Under the pieces are notes generated by a model, which was not told the DNA's origin, did no database searches, and worked only from the letters and a program-made list of their open reading frames with translations. The position numbers and the translations under genes are program-made. From contig NZ_MOBK01000001.1 in the NCBI RefSeq assembly GCF_003732265.1, positions 62,001-126,000 on the forward strand: 64,000 nucleotides of DNA. The letters run 5' to 3'. This document shows, piece by piece, positions 17,803-26,760 of this stretch. The stretch is from Pseudomonas brassicacearum. Its GTDB lineage: Bacteria > Pseudomonadota > Gammaproteobacteria > Pseudomonadales > Pseudomonadaceae. Numbering within the stretch: the stretch's first letter is position 1; every line of letters begins with the position of its first letter.

Positions 17803-19224
17803 TTACTTGCTGGCGACTGTCTCCGGTTGCCAGCCACCGCCAAGGGCTTTGTAAATCGCGACAATGCCGCTATACAGCTCGGTTTCGGCCTGTGCCTGGG
17901 TGTCTTCGGCCGCCAGTCGCTCGCGTTGAGCGTCCAGCAGGACGAGGAAGTCCGCCGTGCCTTCGCGGTAGCGAATTTCGGCCAGGTCGGCGGCGGCGCG
18001 GCTCGACTCGCTCTGACGAATCAGTGAGATCAAGCGTTGCTGACGCTTGCCGTAATCGCTGAATGCGTTTTCCGACTCTTCCAGTGCCAACAGCACTTGC
18101 TGCTCGTAGCTGGCCAGCGCGCCTTCGGCATCCGCGTCCGCACCGCGAATACGGGCCTTTACACTGCCCAGGTCAAACGCAGCCCAAGTGATGCTTGGGC
18201 CCAAAGCCCAGGCGTTGGCTGCCGAGGAACCGATTTGCGAACCGCGTCCTGCCGTAAAGCCAAGGAAGCCGCTGAGGCTGACCTGTGGGAACAAATCAGC
18301 CGTGGCCACGCCGATACGGGCGGTGGCAGACGCCAGTTTGCGCTCGGCGCTGAGGATGTCCGGACGACGTTGCAGCAGTTGACCAGGATCGCCAATCGGC
18401 AGCGCTTTGGCGATGGCCGGCAGGCTTTTGGGGCTCAGGTCGACCGTCAGCTTGTCCGGGCGCTCGCCCAGCAGGGTGGCGATACGGTTTTTCTCCCGAA
18501 CCTGTTCGGCCTGCAATTGCGGCACGCTGGCTTCAACGGACGCCAGGCGTGCATCGGCGCGCTCCACATCCAGTTGATCGCCGACGCCGGCATCACGCAG
18601 GCTGATGGTGATCTTGCGTGACTCCTGTTGGTTCTCCAGGTTCGCCAGGGCGATTTTTTCCCGCAGTTGCGCACCGCGCAGTTGACCGTAGGAATCCACC
18701 AGTTCGGCAATCATGGTGACTTGCAGTTGGTACAGATCGGCCTCGATGGCTTGCTGTTCGGCGTTGGCCGATTCCAGGTTGCGCTGGATACGGCCAAACA
18801 GGTCGATCTCCCACGCCATGTCCAGGCCCAGGTCGTAGCGTTCGCTGTTGACCCGTTTGGTGGTCTGGCCAGGGATTTGCCCTTTGCCCAGCTCACTGCT
18901 GGCCCGGCTGGTGATGGTCGGCATGGCGTCATTGCTGATGTCATCGCGAATCGCCCGGGCCGCTTTCCAGCGGGCGAATGCCACGCGCAAATCACGGTTG
19001 CCTTGCAGCGATTGAGTCACCAACTGATTGAGGGTCGGGTCCTCGAATTGCTGCCACCAGATGCCTTCGAAGTGCGAGCGATCGAAGTTTTTCTGGCCGG
19101 CAGCGCCATCGGTAGCCGTGGTGATATGGGCCGGTTCAGTCGCTGGGGTCTTGTAGTCCGGGCCGACGGCACAGGCACTCAGGGCCAGTACCAGCAGGCT
19201 CGGAAGAAAGGCTTTCAAGCTCAT
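17803..19224 (-). CDS. oprN: Outer-membrane efflux channel OprN
   Basis: A 473-residue outer-membrane factor, the exit duct of the MexEF pump. It has a lipoprotein signal with lipobox LSAC (Cys18) and the duplicated TolC-like repeats. Blocks such as SLQGNRDLRVAFARWKAARA, RYDLGLDMAWEIDLFGRI and FRYR-type REGTADFLVLLDAQRERL match my memory of P. aeruginosa OprN closely. Its ATG overlaps the mexF stop by 4 bases, so it is the last gene of mexE-mexF-oprN. Two terminators follow. In P. aeruginosa this pump exports chloramphenicol, fluoroquinolones and trimethoprim. Confidence 0.92.
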   Translation of the reverse strand: MSLKAFLPSLLVLALSACAVGPDYKTPATEPAHITTATDGAAGQKNFDRSHFEGIWWQQFEDPTLNQLVTQSLQGNRDLRVAFARWKAARAIRDDISNDAMPTITSRASSELGKGQIPGQTTKRVNSERYDLGLDMAWEIDLFGRIQRNLESANAEQQAIEADLYQLQVTMIAELVDSYGQLRGAQLREKIALANLENQQESRKITISLRDAGVGDQLDVERADARLASVEASVPQLQAEQVREKNRIATLLGERPDKLTVDLSPKSLPAIAKALPIGDPGQLLQRRPDILSAERKLASATARIGVATADLFPQVSLSGFLGFTAGRGSQIGSSAANAWALGPSITWAAFDLGSVKARIRGADADAEGALASYEQQVLLALEESENAFSDYGKRQQRLISLIRQSESSRAAADLAEIRYREGTADFLVLLDAQRERLAAEDTQAQAETELYSGIVAIYKALGGGWQPETVASK

Positions 19225-22200
19225 TGTTGCGACTCCAGTTGCTTTTGAAGATTCAGCGCCTTGGCCGCTTTGCGCTTTTCACCGCGCTCCACAAAGTTGC
19301 GAATCAATACGTAGAAGACTGGCGTCAGCAACAGACCGAAGAAGGTCACCCCAAGCATCCCGGAGAACACCGCCACACCCATGGCGTGACGCATTTCGGC
19401 ACCGGCACCGCTGGAGAACACCAGGGGCACAACACCCATGATGAACGCGAAGGAGGTCATCAGGATCGGACGCAGACGCAAGCGGCAAGCTTCCAGCACC
19501 GCAGCGAGCGGGCTCATGCCTTCGCCCTGCTGTTTGTCCTTGGCAAACTCGACGATCAGGATCGCGTTCTTACAGGCAAGTCCCACCAGTACGATCAAGC
19601 CGATCTGGGTGAAGATGTTGTTGTCGCCACCCGAAGCAATCACACCGGTAATGGCTGACAGCAGGGTCATCGGTACGATCAGGATCACCGCCAGTGGCAG
19701 GCTCCAGCTTTCGTACTGAGCCGCGAGTACCAGGAACGCCAGCAGTACGCAGAGCGGGAACACGAACAGCGCGGTGTTGCCGGACAGAATCTGCTGGTAG
19801 GTCAAGTCGGTCCATTCGTAGGTCATGCCGTTCGGAAGTTCATCCTTGAGCAGTTTCTCGATGGCTTTTTCGGCCTGGCCAGAGCTGTAGCCCGGGGCTG
19901 CTGCACCGTTGATTTCAGCGGTGATGAAGCCGTTGTAGTGCATGACGCGGTCCGGCCCCGAGGTGTCGCTGACCTTGATGAAGGTCGCCAGCGGGATCAT
20001 CTCGCCTTTGTTGTTGCGCACTTTCAACTGACCGATCTGATCCGGTTCAAGGCGGAACTGTTGTTCAGCCTGAACGTTGACCTGGTAGGTACGACCGAAG
20101 CGGTTGAAGTCGTTGGCATACAGCGAACCCAGGTAGATCTGCAGGGTGTCGAAGATGTCACTGACGGCCACGCCGTGGGTCTTGGCTTTTTCCCGGTCGA
20201 TGGCGGCATCGACCTGCGGCACGTTCACGGTGTAGCTGGTGAACAGGGCGGCCAGTTCCGGCACGTTGTGGCTTTTGTTGATGATGTTCATGGTTTCTTT
20301 GTACAGCTCGTCGTAGCCGAGGTTGCCCTTGTCTTCGATCTGCAGGCGGAAACCACCGATGGTGCCCAGACCCTGTACTGGCGGCGGCGGGAAGATCGCC
20401 ATGTAGGCTTCCTGAATCCCGGCGAACTGACCGTTCAAGGCCCCGGCAATCGCACCGGCGGACATGCTCGGGTCTTTACGCTCGTCGAACGGTTTCAGGG
20501 TCACGAACACGATGCCGGCGTTAGGACTGTTGGTGAAGCCGTTGATCGACAGGCCCGGGAAGGCCACGGCGCTTTCCACACCCGGCTGTTTCAGGGCCAG
20601 GTCGGACATGCGTTTGATCACGTCTTCGGTGCGGTCCAGGCTCGAAGCGTCCGGCAGTTGCGCGAAGGCCACCAGGTATTGTTTGTCCTGGCCGGGTACG
20701 AAACCGGTCGGGGTGTGCGCGAAACCGAAGAAGGTCAGCACCATCAGGCCTGCGTACAACAGCAGGGCAATACCGCTGCTGCGGATAACCCGGGCTACGG
20801 TGCCGACATAGCCATGACTGGCGCGTTCGAAGAACCGGTTGAACGGACGGAACAGCCAACCGCCCAATAGTTTATCAAGCACTTTGGTAAAGCGATCTTT
20901 CGGCGCATCGTGGCTCTTGAGCAGCACGGCGGCCAGGGCAGGGGACAGTGTCAGCGAGTTGAACGCCGAGATCACGGTCGAGATGGCAATGGTCAGGGCA
21001 AACTGTTTGTAGAACTGGCCGGTGAGTCCGGAAATGAACGCCGCCGGGATAAATACCGCACACAGCACCAGCGCCGTCGCGATGATCGGCCCGGTCACCT
21101 CTCGCATGGCTTTCTTGGTGGCTTCTACGGGCGTTTCTCCCAGCTCGATGTGCCTTTCCACGTTCTCCACCACCACGATGGCGTCGTCCACCACGATACC
21201 GATCGCCAGTACCAATCCGAACAGCGACAGGGCGTTCAACGAGAAGCCGAACAAGTGCATCACCGCGAACGTACCGATCAGCGATACCGGCACGGCTACC
21301 AATGGAATGATCGAGGCGCGCCAGGTTTGCAGGAACAGAATCACCACCAACACAACGAGAATCAGTGCTTCGAAGAGGGTGTGAACAACGGCTTCGATGG
21401 AACCGCGAACGAAGATCGTCGGGTCATAGACGATGCTGAAGTCCATGCCTTCCGGGAAGTTCTTCTTCAGCTCGGCCATCTTGTCGCGCACTTCGTTGGA
21501 GATTTCGATCGCGTTGGAACCAGGGCGCTGGAAAATCGGGATCGCCACCGCCGGCTGATTGTTCAGCAGCGAACGCAGTGCGTATTGACTGGAACCCAGT
21601 TCAACGCGGGCAATGTCTTTCAGGCGAGTGATTTCACCGTTATCGCCGGAGCGAATGATGATGTTCTCGAACTCTTCTTCAGAAACCAGACGACCCTGAG
21701 TGTTGACCGACAGCTGGAAAGCGGTGGCATTCGGCGCAGGTGGCGCACCCAGTGCACCGGCGGCCACTTGACGGTTCTGTTCACGGATCGCGCTCACCAC
21801 ATCGGTGGCGGTCAGGTTACGTGACGCGGTCTTGTTCGGATCGAGCCAGACGCGCAGCGAGTAATCGCCCATACCGAACAATTGCACATCACCGACACCG
21901 CCCAGACGCGCCAGCTCATCCTTGATGTTGAGCAAGGCGTAGTTGGACAGGTAAAGCATGTCGTAGCGTTTGTCCGGCGAGGTCAGGTGCACAACCATGG
22001 TCAGGTCGGGCGAAGCCTTGTCGACAGTGATACCGATGCGCGTCACTTCTTCTGGAAGTTTCGGCTCGGTACGGGTTACCCGGTTCTGTACCTGCACCTG
22101 CGCGTTGTCCAGGTCGGTGCCCAGCGCGAAGGTGATGGTCAGGGTGATCTTGCCGTCAGCGGTGGACTGCGAGGACATGTACAGCATGTTCTCGACGCCG

Positions 22201-22415
22201 GTGATGGCTTGCTCCAGCGGAGCGGCCACGGTTTCACCGATGACTTTAGGGTTGGCACCCGGGAAGTTTGCGCGGACCACAACGGTCGGCGGCACGACTT
22301 CCGGGTATTCGCTGATCGGTAATTGGAACAGCGAGATGGCGCCGGCGATCAGGATCAGCAGCGACAGCACCGCTGCGAAGATCGGCCGTGAAATGAAGAA
22401 TTGGGAAAAATTCAT
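19221..22415 (-). CDS. mexF: RND efflux pump inner-membrane transporter MexF
   Basis: A 1064-residue proton-driven RND transporter, the length of MexF/AcrB. It has the N-terminal helix MNFSQFFISRPIFAAVLSLL, two large periplasmic loops, the TM4 proton-relay acids in GIVVDDAIVVVENVER and the TM10 Lys in GLACKNAILIVEF. The position between mexE and oprN identifies it as MexF, though the sequence departs from the P. aeruginosa protein as I remember it more than mexE, oprN or mexT do, so substrate range could differ. It starts 16 bases after the mexE stop and overlaps oprN by 4. Confidence 0.92.
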   Translation of the reverse strand: MNFSQFFISRPIFAAVLSLLILIAGAISLFQLPISEYPEVVPPTVVVRANFPGANPKVIGETVAAPLEQAITGVENMLYMSSQSTADGKITLTITFALGTDLDNAQVQVQNRVTRTEPKLPEEVTRIGITVDKASPDLTMVVHLTSPDKRYDMLYLSNYALLNIKDELARLGGVGDVQLFGMGDYSLRVWLDPNKTASRNLTATDVVSAIREQNRQVAAGALGAPPAPNATAFQLSVNTQGRLVSEEEFENIIIRSGDNGEITRLKDIARVELGSSQYALRSLLNNQPAVAIPIFQRPGSNAIEISNEVRDKMAELKKNFPEGMDFSIVYDPTIFVRGSIEAVVHTLFEALILVVLVVILFLQTWRASIIPLVAVPVSLIGTFAVMHLFGFSLNALSLFGLVLAIGIVVDDAIVVVENVERHIELGETPVEATKKAMREVTGPIIATALVLCAVFIPAAFISGLTGQFYKQFALTIAISTVISAFNSLTLSPALAAVLLKSHDAPKDRFTKVLDKLLGGWLFRPFNRFFERASHGYVGTVARVIRSSGIALLLYAGLMVLTFFGFAHTPTGFVPGQDKQYLVAFAQLPDASSLDRTEDVIKRMSDLALKQPGVESAVAFPGLSINGFTNSPNAGIVFVTLKPFDERKDPSMSAGAIAGALNGQFAGIQEAYMAIFPPPPVQGLGTIGGFRLQIEDKGNLGYDELYKETMNIINKSHNVPELAALFTSYTVNVPQVDAAIDREKAKTHGVAVSDIFDTLQIYLGSLYANDFNRFGRTYQVNVQAEQQFRLEPDQIGQLKVRNNKGEMIPLATFIKVSDTSGPDRVMHYNGFITAEINGAAAPGYSSGQAEKAIEKLLKDELPNGMTYEWTDLTYQQILSGNTALFVFPLCVLLAFLVLAAQYESWSLPLAVILIVPMTLLSAITGVIASGGDNNIFTQIGLIVLVGLACKNAILIVEFAKDKQQGEGMSPLAAVLEACRLRLRPILMTSFAFIMGVVPLVFSSGAGAEMRHAMGVAVFSGMLGVTFFGLLLTPVFYVLIRNFVERGEKRKAAKALNLQKQLESQQ

Positions 22416-22431
22416 CGCAGTTGTTGCTCCC

Positions 22432-23685
22432 TTAACCGCGTGGAGTCGCAGCAGCCAGTTTCACAACCTCACCCGGCGCGACCTTGGCAGGTGCGACTTG
22501 GGGCAGGTTGCTGGCTTCCAGCGCTTGTCGTTGTTGAGCCAAAGCCGCGAGGGTTTGTTCGCTGGCCATCGGGATCACTTCAGGGGTGACCGGCGAGCCC
22601 GGACGAACCCGTTGCAGACCCTTGACGATGACGGTGTCATCCTTGTTCAGGCCGTTGCGCACGATGCGCAAACCTTCGATCTTCGGTCCGAGCTCGACGG
22701 CGCGGTACGCCGTTTTGTTGTCGGCATCCATCACCAGCACGAATTTTTTACCCAGGTCGGTACCAACGGCTTCGTCGTTGATCAGCACGGCGGAGTAGGT
22801 GCCGCTGCCGACCAGTTTCAGGCGAGCATAAAGGCCCGGGGTATAGCTGCCGTCGGCGTTGTCGAAGACTGCGCGACCGCGGATGGTGCCGGTTTTCGGA
22901 TTGACCTGGTTGTCGACGAAGTTCATCACGCCTTGGTGCGGGTTGCCGTCTTCGTTGGACAGGCCCATGTAAACCGGGGTGGTGGCACCGCGTTTGCCCT
23001 GGCGAGCGAGCTGGGTGTACTTGAGGAATACGCGTTCGTCAGCGTCGAAGTAAGCGTAAACCTTATCGGTGGAAACGACGCTGGTCAGCGGCGTGGTGTC
23101 GGCGGTCACCAGGTTACCGGCGGTGATTTCCGCACGGCTGACACGACCACTGATGGGCGCGGTGACGCGGGTGAAGCTCAGGTTCAGTTTGGCCAGGTCC
23201 AGTTGTGCCTGCAGGGCACCGACGGCGGCGCGGGCTTCTTGAGCGGCACTGGTGCGCGAATCGGCCAGTTCGGCGGAGATCGCGTTGCTGGTGCGCAGAC
23301 GCTCGCCACGCTGGGCTTCGTTTTCACTGCGGGTCGCGTTGGCGCGGGACTGGGCAACCAGGGCTTCGAGGCGGCGGACCTCAGCCTGGAATGGACGCGG
23401 GTCGATCTGGAACAGCAAGTCGCCTTTCTTGACCAGCGCGCCTTCTGTGAAGGCCACGTCATCAATCTGGCCGGAGACCCGTGGACGAATTTCTACAGTT
23501 TCCGGCGCTTCAAGACGCCCGGTGAATTCGTCCCACTCGTTGATCGGTTGTTCCAGCACCTTGGCGACGCTGACCTTCGCCGCCGGCATGGTCGCGGCAG
23601 ACTCCGGCGCCTTGCCGCAGGCGCTCATCACCAGTACGGCCAACATGGCCAATGGGAAGCGCAAATGTTTGAGTGACTGTTCCAT
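22432..23685 (-). CDS. mexE: RND efflux periplasmic adaptor MexE
   Basis: A 417-residue lipoprotein adaptor that couples MexF to OprN. Lipobox MSAC in the N-terminal 25 residues, then KVSVAKVLEQPINEWDEFTG, the lipoyl halves, a helical hairpin, and the barrel domain YFDADERVFLKYTQLARQ. These blocks are near-identical to P. aeruginosa MexE as I know it. The ATG at 23685 is chosen over one 126 bases upstream, since only it places the signal peptide at the N-terminus. First gene of mexEF-oprN; a nod-box-like MexT site lies 75 bases before the start. Confidence 0.93.
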   Translation of the reverse strand: MEQSLKHLRFPLAMLAVLVMSACGKAPESAATMPAAKVSVAKVLEQPINEWDEFTGRLEAPETVEIRPRVSGQIDDVAFTEGALVKKGDLLFQIDPRPFQAEVRRLEALVAQSRANATRSENEAQRGERLRTSNAISAELADSRTSAAQEARAAVGALQAQLDLAKLNLSFTRVTAPISGRVSRAEITAGNLVTADTTPLTSVVSTDKVYAYFDADERVFLKYTQLARQGKRGATTPVYMGLSNEDGNPHQGVMNFVDNQVNPKTGTIRGRAVFDNADGSYTPGLYARLKLVGSGTYSAVLINDEAVGTDLGKKFVLVMDADNKTAYRAVELGPKIEGLRIVRNGLNKDDTVIVKGLQRVRPGSPVTPEVIPMASEQTLAALAQQRQALEASNLPQVAPAKVAPGEVVKLAAATPRG

Positions 23686-23760
23686 GGATGCATCCGCCAA
23701 TGTATTAAGAATGGACGGATGATGAGCGGCGAGGGTGTGTCTCACGAATCGAATGAAGCG

Positions 23761-23784
23761 AAGGTAACTATCATTCGGAATGAT
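23761..23784 (-). promoter_or_regulatory. Candidate MexT (nod-box-like) site before mexE
   Basis: Read on the minus strand the site is ATCA-N5-AATGAT-N4-ACCTT. Against the MexT consensus ATCA-N5-GTCGAT-N4-ACYAT it matches 11 of 15 fixed positions. It contains the 17-bp palindrome TATCATTCGGAATGATA (23769-23785), with the T-N11-A core of LysR sites. Its end is 75 bases before the mexE ATG. Confidence 0.65.
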
Positions 23785-23831
23785 ATGAGGCTCGGGCGAG
23801 CTCTCTAGCATGCACCTTTGGCTAAACAGTG

Positions 23832-23846
23832 ATCAATTGAATTGAT
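23832..23846. promoter_or_regulatory. Second LysR-type dyad upstream of mexE
   Basis: A perfect 15-bp palindrome, ATCAATTGAATTGAT, again with T-N11-A spacing. It lies 62 bp (about six helical turns) from the dyad at 23769-23785, counted centre to centre, which suits an auxiliary recognition site for a LysR tetramer. Only sequence symmetry supports it. Confidence 0.4.
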
Positions 23847-23901
23847 GACAATTCAGTGTTGCAGGGAATGCAAAGGACAGGTTTGAAACTGTGTGATGGC
23901 T

Positions 23902-23965
23902 TTCGCGAGCAGGCTCGCTCCCACATTAGGATGCATTTCCCTGTGGGAGCGAGCCTGCTCGCGAA
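23902..23965. repeat. REPIN, family A, opposite arrangement
   Basis: Reverse-oriented copy at 23902-23924 followed by a forward copy at 23943-23965; both 23-base cores equal the elements at 17601-17688, but the pair is turned outside in and the spacer is only 18 bases. It sits between the mexT stop and the mexE promoter, where it may form a stable hairpin that separates the two transcripts. Confidence 0.82.
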
Positions 23966-23995
23966 GAGGCCAGAAGCCTCAACACAATCTCAGGA

Positions 23996-24913
23996 TCAGG
24001 CAAGGCTATCCGGATCCCCAAAGAACATCTGAATCCGCGACCGCAACCAACGCTCACCCGGATCATTATCCTGCGACCCACGCCAAGCCATGTGCAATTC
24101 AAAACTGCGCACCGGCAGCGGCGGGTCTTCAGCCCGGACACCGCCAGCCGCGGTCAACGCTTCGGCGGTGTAGTCCGGCACGGTCGCAACAATGTCGGTG
24201 CCACTGATGAGCGTGCTCAACCCGTTGAACTGCGGCACCGCCAGTACGACATGCCGTTTGCGCCCGAGTTTTTCCAGTTCTTCATCTATAAAGCCGCTCA
24301 GGTCACCCGCGAACGACACCAACGCATGCGGTCGCGCGCAGAAATCATCCAGGCTCAACGGCCCCGGCACGGTGTCGGCGCGCAATAACTTCGGCATGCT
24401 GCGACGCAGCACTTTGCGCTTGGCGTTGGCCGGCAGGTCGGCGGTGTAGCTGACGCCGATGGAAATTTCACCCGAGGCCAGCAGGCTAGGCATCAGGATG
24501 TAATTGGCGCGACGCACCACCAGCACGATCCCGGGGGATTCGGCACGCAGGCGCTTGAGCAGCATCGGCAGCAGGGCGAACTCGACATCGTCCGACAGGC
24601 CAATACGGAATACTGCGGTGCTGGTGGCCGGATCGAATTCCGCCGCACGGCTGACGGCCGTGGAAATCGAGTCCAGCGCGGGGGAGAGCAGGGCAAAGAT
24701 TTCTATCGCCCGGGCGGACGGCTCCATGCTGCGACCGGTGCGCACGAACAGCGGATCATCGAACAGCCCGCGCAGGCGTGAAAGCGCCGCACTGATGGCC
24801 GGCTGGCCGAGAAACAGCTTCTCCGCAGCGCGGGTCACGCTGCGTTCGTGCATCAATGTTTCGAAAACGATTAACAGGTTCAGGTCGACACGACGCAGGT
24901 CATTACGATTCAT
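23996..24913 (-). CDS. mexT: LysR-family activator MexT
   Basis: A 305-residue LysR regulator. It begins MNRNDLRRVDLNLLIVFETL, with the HTH region SVTRAAEKLFLGQPAISAAL, then the two-lobe effector domain (IGLSDDVEFALLPMLLKRLR, HALVSFAGDLSGFIDEELE, VLAVPQFNGLSTLISGTDI). These are almost word for word the P. aeruginosa MexT sequence as I recall it. The ATG at 24913 has AGGA nine bases upstream. The frame is open with no sign of the insertion that inactivates mexT in some P. aeruginosa strains. It lies upstream of mexE in the same direction and divergent from mexS, as in P. aeruginosa. MexT activates mexEF-oprN in response to electrophile or disulfide stress. Confidence 0.94.
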   Translation of the reverse strand: MNRNDLRRVDLNLLIVFETLMHERSVTRAAEKLFLGQPAISAALSRLRGLFDDPLFVRTGRSMEPSARAIEIFALLSPALDSISTAVSRAAEFDPATSTAVFRIGLSDDVEFALLPMLLKRLRAESPGIVLVVRRANYILMPSLLASGEISIGVSYTADLPANAKRKVLRRSMPKLLRADTVPGPLSLDDFCARPHALVSFAGDLSGFIDEELEKLGRKRHVVLAVPQFNGLSTLISGTDIVATVPDYTAEALTAAGGVRAEDPPLPVRSFELHMAWRGSQDNDPGERWLRSRIQMFFGDPDSLA

Positions 24914-25080
24914 CTGGAGTCCTGGCAGAGTCATCAAGCTTGACGAGAGCGGCCATATGAGAACAATGGCCGGCATGAATCTTACGGGGAAAGGCTGCTA
25001 CTCTGCACCGTGTAATTCAGTTTTTCCTGAAGGGCCGCTTCGATTTTCACGACATTTGATGATGTCGGCGGTGCTGCGGA

Positions 25081-25104
25081 ATCAATGACAGGCATGTCGA
25101 CTAT
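25081..25104 (+). promoter_or_regulatory. Candidate MexT (nod-box-like) site before mexS
   Basis: ATCA-N5-AGGCAT-N4-ACTAT, 11 of 15 fixed positions of the MexT consensus, with both outer blocks exact. It ends 77 bases before the mexS ATG, almost the same distance as the site before mexE. Confidence 0.6.
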
Positions 25105-25181
25105 TAATAGCCACTGATAGTCTTGGGTAGAAAGCCCAGATAGAGTTCATGGCATTAGAGGTTACTTTGACGAGGTTTGCG

Positions 25182-26204
25182 ATGTCCCGCACGATCCGTT
25201 TTCACAAGTTTGGTCCAGCCGAGGTGCTCAAATGCGAAGAGCATGCGGCCGCACTTCCTGCTCCGGGCGAAGTGCAGGTGCGTGTCGAGGCGATTGGCAT
25301 CAGCTGGTATGACACGCTCTGGCGTCAGAACCTGGCTTCATCTCACGCTCGTCTGCCTTCGGGCCTCGGCCAGGAAATGTCGGGGGTCGTGACGGCGCTC
25401 GGTGAGGGCGTCGATGACCTGGCAGTCGGTGACAAGGTCGCCAGCTTCCCGTCCCAGAGCCCGAACGACTATCCCGTGTACGGCGAGCAGATTGTTCTGC
25501 CGCGCTCGGCACTGACCCGGTACCCGGATGTGCTGAATCCGGTCGAAGCGGCCGTGCATTACACGCCGTTGTTGATCGCCTACTTTGCTTATGTCGATCT
25601 GGCACGGATCAAACCCGGGCAGTTCGTCCTGGTGACTGACGCCAGCCATTGTGCCGGACCTTCGTTCGTACAACTGGGCAAAGCCTTGGGTGTACGGGTG
25701 ATTGCCGCCACCAAAACGGCGGAAGAACGCGAAAACCTGTTGGCGCTGGGTGCCGAGAAAGTCATCGTCACCGAAGAAGAAGATCTGCTGATGCGGATCA
25801 ACAAAATCACCGATAACCGCGGTGTGGATGTGGTATTCGACGGGTTGGGCGGGCCGCAGATGTCATTGCTGGGCGACGTGCTCGCACCGCGTGGCAGCCT
25901 GGTGTTGTACGGCCTGCAAGGCGGCAACCAGACGCCGTTCCCGGCCTGTGCAGCGTTCCAGAAGAACATCCAGTTCTTTGTGCACTGTATCGGCAACTTC
26001 ACCGGCAAGCCGGAACTGGGGATCATCCAGGATGAGGTCGCACTGCAACGTGCGTTGCGTGACATCAACCAGATGACCGCTGACCGCGTGCTGCTGCCGC
26101 TCAAGACTCGGGTTTTTCCGTTTTCCGAGTTTGTCGAGGCACATCGCTACATGGACGAATGCCCATGCCGCGAACGGGTGGCCCTCCAGGTCGAACCTGC
26201 GTAA
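25182..26204 (+). CDS. mexS: MexS, zinc-free quinone oxidoreductase-like protein
   Basis: A 340-residue medium-chain dehydrogenase of the quinone oxidoreductase group. It starts RTIRFHKFGPAEVL, has the GroES-like fold (GLGQEMSGVVTALGEGVDDL) and a nucleotide-binding domain (VLVTDASHCAGPSFVQLGKA, then VDVVFDGLGG). The Gly-rich loop is ASHCAGP rather than the usual AAAGGVG, and zinc ligands are absent. In P. aeruginosa, loss of MexS switches on MexT and the MexEF-OprN pump, so it is thought to detoxify an inducing metabolite. The ATG at 25182 follows GAGG by 6 bases. It is divergent from mexT and ends at a strong terminator. Confidence 0.9.
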   Translation: MSRTIRFHKFGPAEVLKCEEHAAALPAPGEVQVRVEAIGISWYDTLWRQNLASSHARLPSGLGQEMSGVVTALGEGVDDLAVGDKVASFPSQSPNDYPVYGEQIVLPRSALTRYPDVLNPVEAAVHYTPLLIAYFAYVDLARIKPGQFVLVTDASHCAGPSFVQLGKALGVRVIAATKTAEERENLLALGAEKVIVTEEEDLLMRINKITDNRGVDVVFDGLGGPQMSLLGDVLAPRGSLVLYGLQGGNQTPFPACAAFQKNIQFFVHCIGNFTGKPELGIIQDEVALQRALRDINQMTADRVLLPLKTRVFPFSEFVEAHRYMDECPCRERVALQVEPA

Positions 26205-26216
26205 AACGCTCCAAAA

Positions 26217-26242
26217 AAAGTCCGTGCTTGCACGGACTTTTT
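26217..26242 (+). terminator. Intrinsic terminator of mexS
   Basis: An 11-base perfect stem AAAGTCCGTGC/GCACGGACTTT (26217-26227 with 26230-26240), 2-base loop as drawn, ending in five T. Confidence 0.85.
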
Positions 26243-26760
26243 CGTTCTCCCTCCGAAAATATGAGGCTCCCGTCAATTCGTGGCGGGTCAGTTCAGCAAC
26301 TGAACTGGTTTTTGCCCTCAATCTGTATCTTCTAATCATCATATAAGCCCCGATAATTGAATGATTACTTTCATCTCAAGGAATGAGCTATGGCCAGGTA
26401 TCGGGCAGATACTTTTCAATGCGCCCCGGCAATACAAACTCAACTATTAGTGCGTTATCGATCGTTTGCCGAAAAACTACGGGTGACTTCTTTCTTTATT
26501 TTTCGTGCTACTTGTCTGTGGGACGCTGTCGGACATTTCCTAGGACTCCTCGCGCCCGCGCCAGGCGCCCGCTCTGCCGGGGCTGGCGGGCTGTGGCTGT
26601 CAGGAGGACTAACGGTCAGTTCTAATCATTTCAAATAATGACTAAAAACTAAGTGTTAGCATTTGATATCCGGCACGACACTTTCATCATGACAGGCAAC
26701 CGATTGCGCAATGCATAGCGTTGTTTGCGTGACATCGAACCTATGAGTAACAGGTAAACA
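26243..26760. other. AT-rich intergenic region before the 487-residue unknown gene
   Basis: About 520 bases between the mexS terminator and the next gene, clearly AT-richer than the surroundings except for a GC-rich patch at 26540-26600. It presumably holds the promoter of the downstream gene. A short open frame at 26390-26638 has AAGGA before its ATG, but its residues look like chance translation. I see no repeat, tRNA or strong hairpin here. Confidence 0.4.

Noticed and set aside
25049..25068. Hairpin CGACAT...ATGTCG between mexT and mexS
   Set aside because: Only 6-bp arms with no T-run and no relation to the MexT consensus.
26390..26638. 82-codon frame with AAGGA before the ATG
   Set aside because: The residues show no protein-like pattern and the second half lies in an odd GC-rich patch; the ribosome site may be chance. 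Left as a possibility in the intergenic entry.
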